64,000 bases of DNA from Paramacrobiotus metropolitanus. Its lineage: Eukaryota > Tardigrada > Eutardigrada > Parachela > Macrobiotidae. The stretch lies in NCBI RefSeq assembly GCF_019649055.1, contig NW_026570329.1:391856-455855 (forward strand). The letters run 5' to 3'. Within the stretch, counting starts at the first letter, position 1. Each line of letters opens with the position of its first letter. A program made the translations under genes and the position numbers. Below, one piece after another: positions 60,969-64,000 of this stretch. The notes under the pieces are model-generated. The model was not told the origin of the DNA. It saw only the letters and a program-made list of their open reading frames with translations, and ran no database searches.

Positions 60969-62341
60969 TTATTTACCAATGATACGAACTTTTCTTCTAT
61001 TTTTCGTCACCGGTATATCTGTAGTATCCAGAAATCCGCTGGACTGCCAATAGCATTCGCGGGAGTCACACAGATAAAGAAAGCCATCGTCATACAGCCG
61101 TAACTCAGGGTTGTCATAGTTCGCCGAATCTGTTTTCGAAGACCACAGTGGCTTATTTTCCGCATTGTACATGACTAGATTGCCGTCCTCCCGCAATCGG
61201 ATGCGGTTGATGAGTTCTCTTGCGGCTGCCCTGAAACTTATGCGATTGTCTGTGTGGCGCCACACCACCCACTGTTGCTTTTGGTAACGAAGCATTCCCG
61301 TCAGGAGATGTCCATCGGGAGAAATGGTCAAAGAATTATCCAAATCCAAATCGCTTCCCATTTTAAGTACCACTGGAAGGACCAAAATATTTCGAACGGT
61401 CATTTTTATTAGATTGTCGGGAATCACATTCTCGTTAGACTGCACAGTTTACCTCTATAACTGACAGATTCGGCTGGAGTAAGATTAAGCTGCCTACCAC
61501 ATTGCCACCCTTTTGTGCCGCAAGACCGCGAGGAACGCCAGTAGCATCCGGAATCATTACAGAGATAAAAGTAACCGTGATCCGACAGCAGCAATCTTGA
61601 TTCCCCATACCCCCAGGTTTCGGTGGACTAGTACGATGTCTCCAACCGGTCACTGTTATTGAACGCTCCAAGAAGAAAATAACCATCGCTACCAAGTAAG
61701 GCGCGTAGCGGGGACAGTCCCACCGTCTCTGAGGCGAACACCGCACCGGCGTCGCACTCGCGGTACAGAACCAAGTTTTGGTCGGGCTGCAGGATCAGAC
61801 GGTGTGTTCGCGACGGGGAATAGTAGCTGACGTTGGCTACCAGGAATTCACCAGACCGTAATATCACTGCAAAAATCCTTTTGTCATTGTTGCCACCTGC
61901 ATGTATCTGCTACAGGTTTGAACATTTTGTTTTTACCGGTGCCATTTCCGTACGCCGCATCCCGCAGTTCGAATGCGCTTTTTTCAGGCAGTGCGATGGC
62001 TGGTGTTTGTTGACCTTTTAAAATAAAGTAAAAAGACAATTGTTCTGGTAAATCACTGTACGTTCGAATTATGCACGCTTAGCATACTCCGCAATAGGTT
62101 TGCCGATATCCGTACTTGTCGCAACAAGAAGAACCGAATCTCGTAAATCTGAGGAGCATTTGCACCATATGTTAGTACAAACTCTTTTATCAGTAACTCA
62201 TATTAGATTACTACTAGCTGAAATTGTAACTCATTCACCATTAGCTTATTGAAAGGTAGCGTACATAAACTTACTGTTTGGTAAAACAACGGCCGACGTT
62301 GCAGCCACTGAAGCAGCGATGATGTAAAAATAAAACCACAT
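60969..62341 (-). CDS. Secreted tandem bulb-type (B-type, GNA-like) mannose-binding lectin
   Basis: Minus-strand exons are 62341-62275, 61866-61453 and 61372-60969, totalling 885 nt (294 residues) with matching phase-1 junctions. Exon 1 is a signal peptide (MWFYFYIIAASVAATSAVV). Exon 2 starts MILRSGEFLVANVSY and holds LILQPDQNLVLY, the QxDxNxVxY mannose-site signature. Exon 3 holds a second domain with IRLREDGNLVMYN, where the first Gln is Arg and site activity may be weaker. Both domains end alike: GYFYLCNDSGCYW and GFLYLCDSRECYW. Fold-wise these are beta-prism II lectins that bind mannose; in animals they are sporadic. One in-frame TAG (61630-61628) stands where the second domain has Trp (LETSY-stop-STETW against PLWSSKTD), so a TGG-to-TAG change or a sequencing error is likely. 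Introns argue for a resident eukaryotic gene. Confidence 0.85.
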
Positions 62342-64000
62342 TTCGAGCGGTCGGAGGATTTCTTGTGCAAGAGAAATGTATTTAATACCGGGTGGCTGAA
62401 CAAAATGGCCGTCTCCTGTTTTCGTTTGTTTTTCGCATACCCTTTGTCGCATCGTAAACTGTTTAGGCTCATTCGATAGAAATTTTATTAATACAAAACG
62501 TAAACGAGGTTTTTAAAAAATTGCTTCTTCAGTTTGCAATGATGCCAAATGAAACTGTCTGAAAATTGTTTGTGTCCCAGCTCGCAAAACATAAAATCTT
62601 GTGCCATTTTCCCCTTACGGACCTTTTGAATATTTATAACTGTTTCATTTAGCAAAATACGTTTTCTTTCAATAGAAAAAAAGTCTTGGTCATGCTGCAT
62701 ACGCTGAACGAGTTATGCAGTCAAGACACATTGTGACTTTTCGAAAAATGCCGGTTTTTTATTTAGTATTTTCAGATATTTTCTGTTACAATTTTTTTTA
62801 CTGCATGATGAGCAGTAAACAAAAAAAAATGAAGATTTGACTTTAAAATGTAGCTGACACGACGTTCCTCTGAACAAAATTGAGTCGGTAAGCTGTTAAA
62901 ACGTTTTTGAAATTTGCTCTAAAGACTTTGTTTGCCGGTTTCAGGAATTACTTGAAAGTAAAGTCTCAGTTCTTCAGCACTGGCCAAGCACGGTTGCTAG
63001 AATACTGCAATTCCTTACAGTAAAACGAGAAACAACTCACCAGAAAAATGAAATAAGCTACATTAATGTCGTTAGTTGAATAGCAAGAGTTTTAATTTAG
63101 AAACGGTAATTTCAGATTTTCGCTCCAGGACATCATCCAAACCCAGCCAGTTTTACAAAACATTCATAAAAAATTTCAGCCTTATGGAAATTTTGATTTA
63201 ACTTAACTTTTAATGTTAAAAGCATTGCTCTATCGAATGAAACTAAGATAACGTCAATTCAGTGTTAGACGGATCCAGCGCACCATGACAAAAAAAACAG
63301 ATTTTTGTTCAGCCACCCGGTAGAATAAATCATAAATGGTACTTTGCTAAATCAGGCAAGCAGAAATACTTTATACAATCAACCTTCATGATCAACGTAA
63401 ATAATTTAGATAGATAAATATCGAATGAATACTATAAACCGGAATGTGGAAATGTGCTGTAACTACGATGCGCGTGTTGCAAAGCAGACTCTGTACAGTT
63501 CCGGCTCAGTTCTAACTGTACTGCCTGCCTGTACATGAGTACAGATATTAATCGTTCATCTCCAGCGCGTCATATGCCTATCAATCCCCCAAAATGTCAG
63601 TACGACTTACAATTGTTAGTCGTTCCTGCCCATTGCACGTGGACGTTTCGGGCATCTGACGGAAGTTTTTTGGATACAGTCATCTCTTACAGAAAAACTG
63701 TAAAGTGTTTTAGTGGAAACTAGTTTATAGTTCAGACGTCGACAGGCAACTGACTATTGACTAGAACCAACTATTGTCATAACGCCACACTAAGGTGCAG
63801 CAGTTGTACAGAGTATTTGCACGTAATAAAAGCTTCATAACAAAGTACTGATCCTTTAATAAAAGACCTTAATGAATTGGTATACCATCAGCATCCTAGC
63901 GAAGGATACTATTCAAGGCAATGGCGCAGACAACAGTAATAACGATATAAGTATTTGATGTCAAACTACTAATTTTTTGCTAAACTACTGTACACACGGT
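62342..64000. other. Right-end region without a resolved gene
   Basis: AT-rich sequence. A plus-strand frame at 63535-63723 (62 codons, including PAHCTWTFRASDG) might be an exon of a gene that continues beyond the window, but it has no recognisable family. Everything else looks non-coding. Confidence 0.45.

Overview
The window is eukaryotic and animal. Genes are split by short GT-AG introns (most 50-250 nt), use AATAAA poly(A) signals and are separated by AT-rich spacers. Astacin proteases, an animal heme peroxidase, a TIA-like RNA-binding protein, BTB-BACK and thyroglobulin type-1 domains, glycine-rich secreted proteins and an R2-type LINE point to an invertebrate, probably an ecdysozoan. 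A tardigrade is my best guess from gene style alone. I could not run a search, so the species is not settled. I saw no bacterial-type operons, CRISPR array, rRNA or tRNA.

Layout. 0-2 kb: 3' part of a helix-rich gene. 2-4.5 kb: spacer with three simple-repeat arrays, one built on TTAGG. 4.5-6.4 kb: FAD polyamine-oxidase-like gene. 7.0-7.5 kb (-): small Pro/Thr-rich secreted protein. 9.8-11.7 kb: seven-exon membrane protein with a PDZ domain. 13.0-16.2 kb (-): decayed R2-superfamily LINE, directly behind a GPCR gene (16.2-17.3 kb, -). 19.4-27.6 kb: 15-exon heme peroxidase. 28.9-31.2 kb: TIA-like RRM protein. 32.3-39.2 kb: three same-strand secreted genes that share a glycine-rich C-terminus and an identically placed last intron. 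39.7-40.2 kb (-): thyroglobulin type-1 secreted protein. 42.0-46.6 kb: Ty3/gypsy LTR fossil with identical LTRs and a 5-bp target duplication. 47.2-48.4 kb (-): BTB-BACK gene. 49.5-51.1 kb: 52-bp satellite. 51.9-53.0 kb (-): unrecognised coding relic. 53.7-56.3 kb: foldback and MITE-like elements around a broken astacin copy. 56.8-59.1 kb (-): second, better preserved astacin. 61.0-62.3 kb (-): tandem bulb-type (GNA-like) lectin.

The genes do not form one pathway. Several products are secreted or extracellular (peroxidase, mucin and glycine-rich proteins, astacins, lectin, thyroglobulin domain, Pro/Thr-rich protein), which suits cuticle, matrix or surface-defence roles. The best candidate for something undescribed is the three-gene glycine-rich family at 32.3-39.2 kb.

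A recurring oddity is that several otherwise well conserved host genes carry one small lesion: a one-base indel in TIA-like and thyroglobulin-type genes, and one in-frame stop in the peroxidase and the lectin. Residual assembly error and real inactivation cannot be told apart from the sequence alone.
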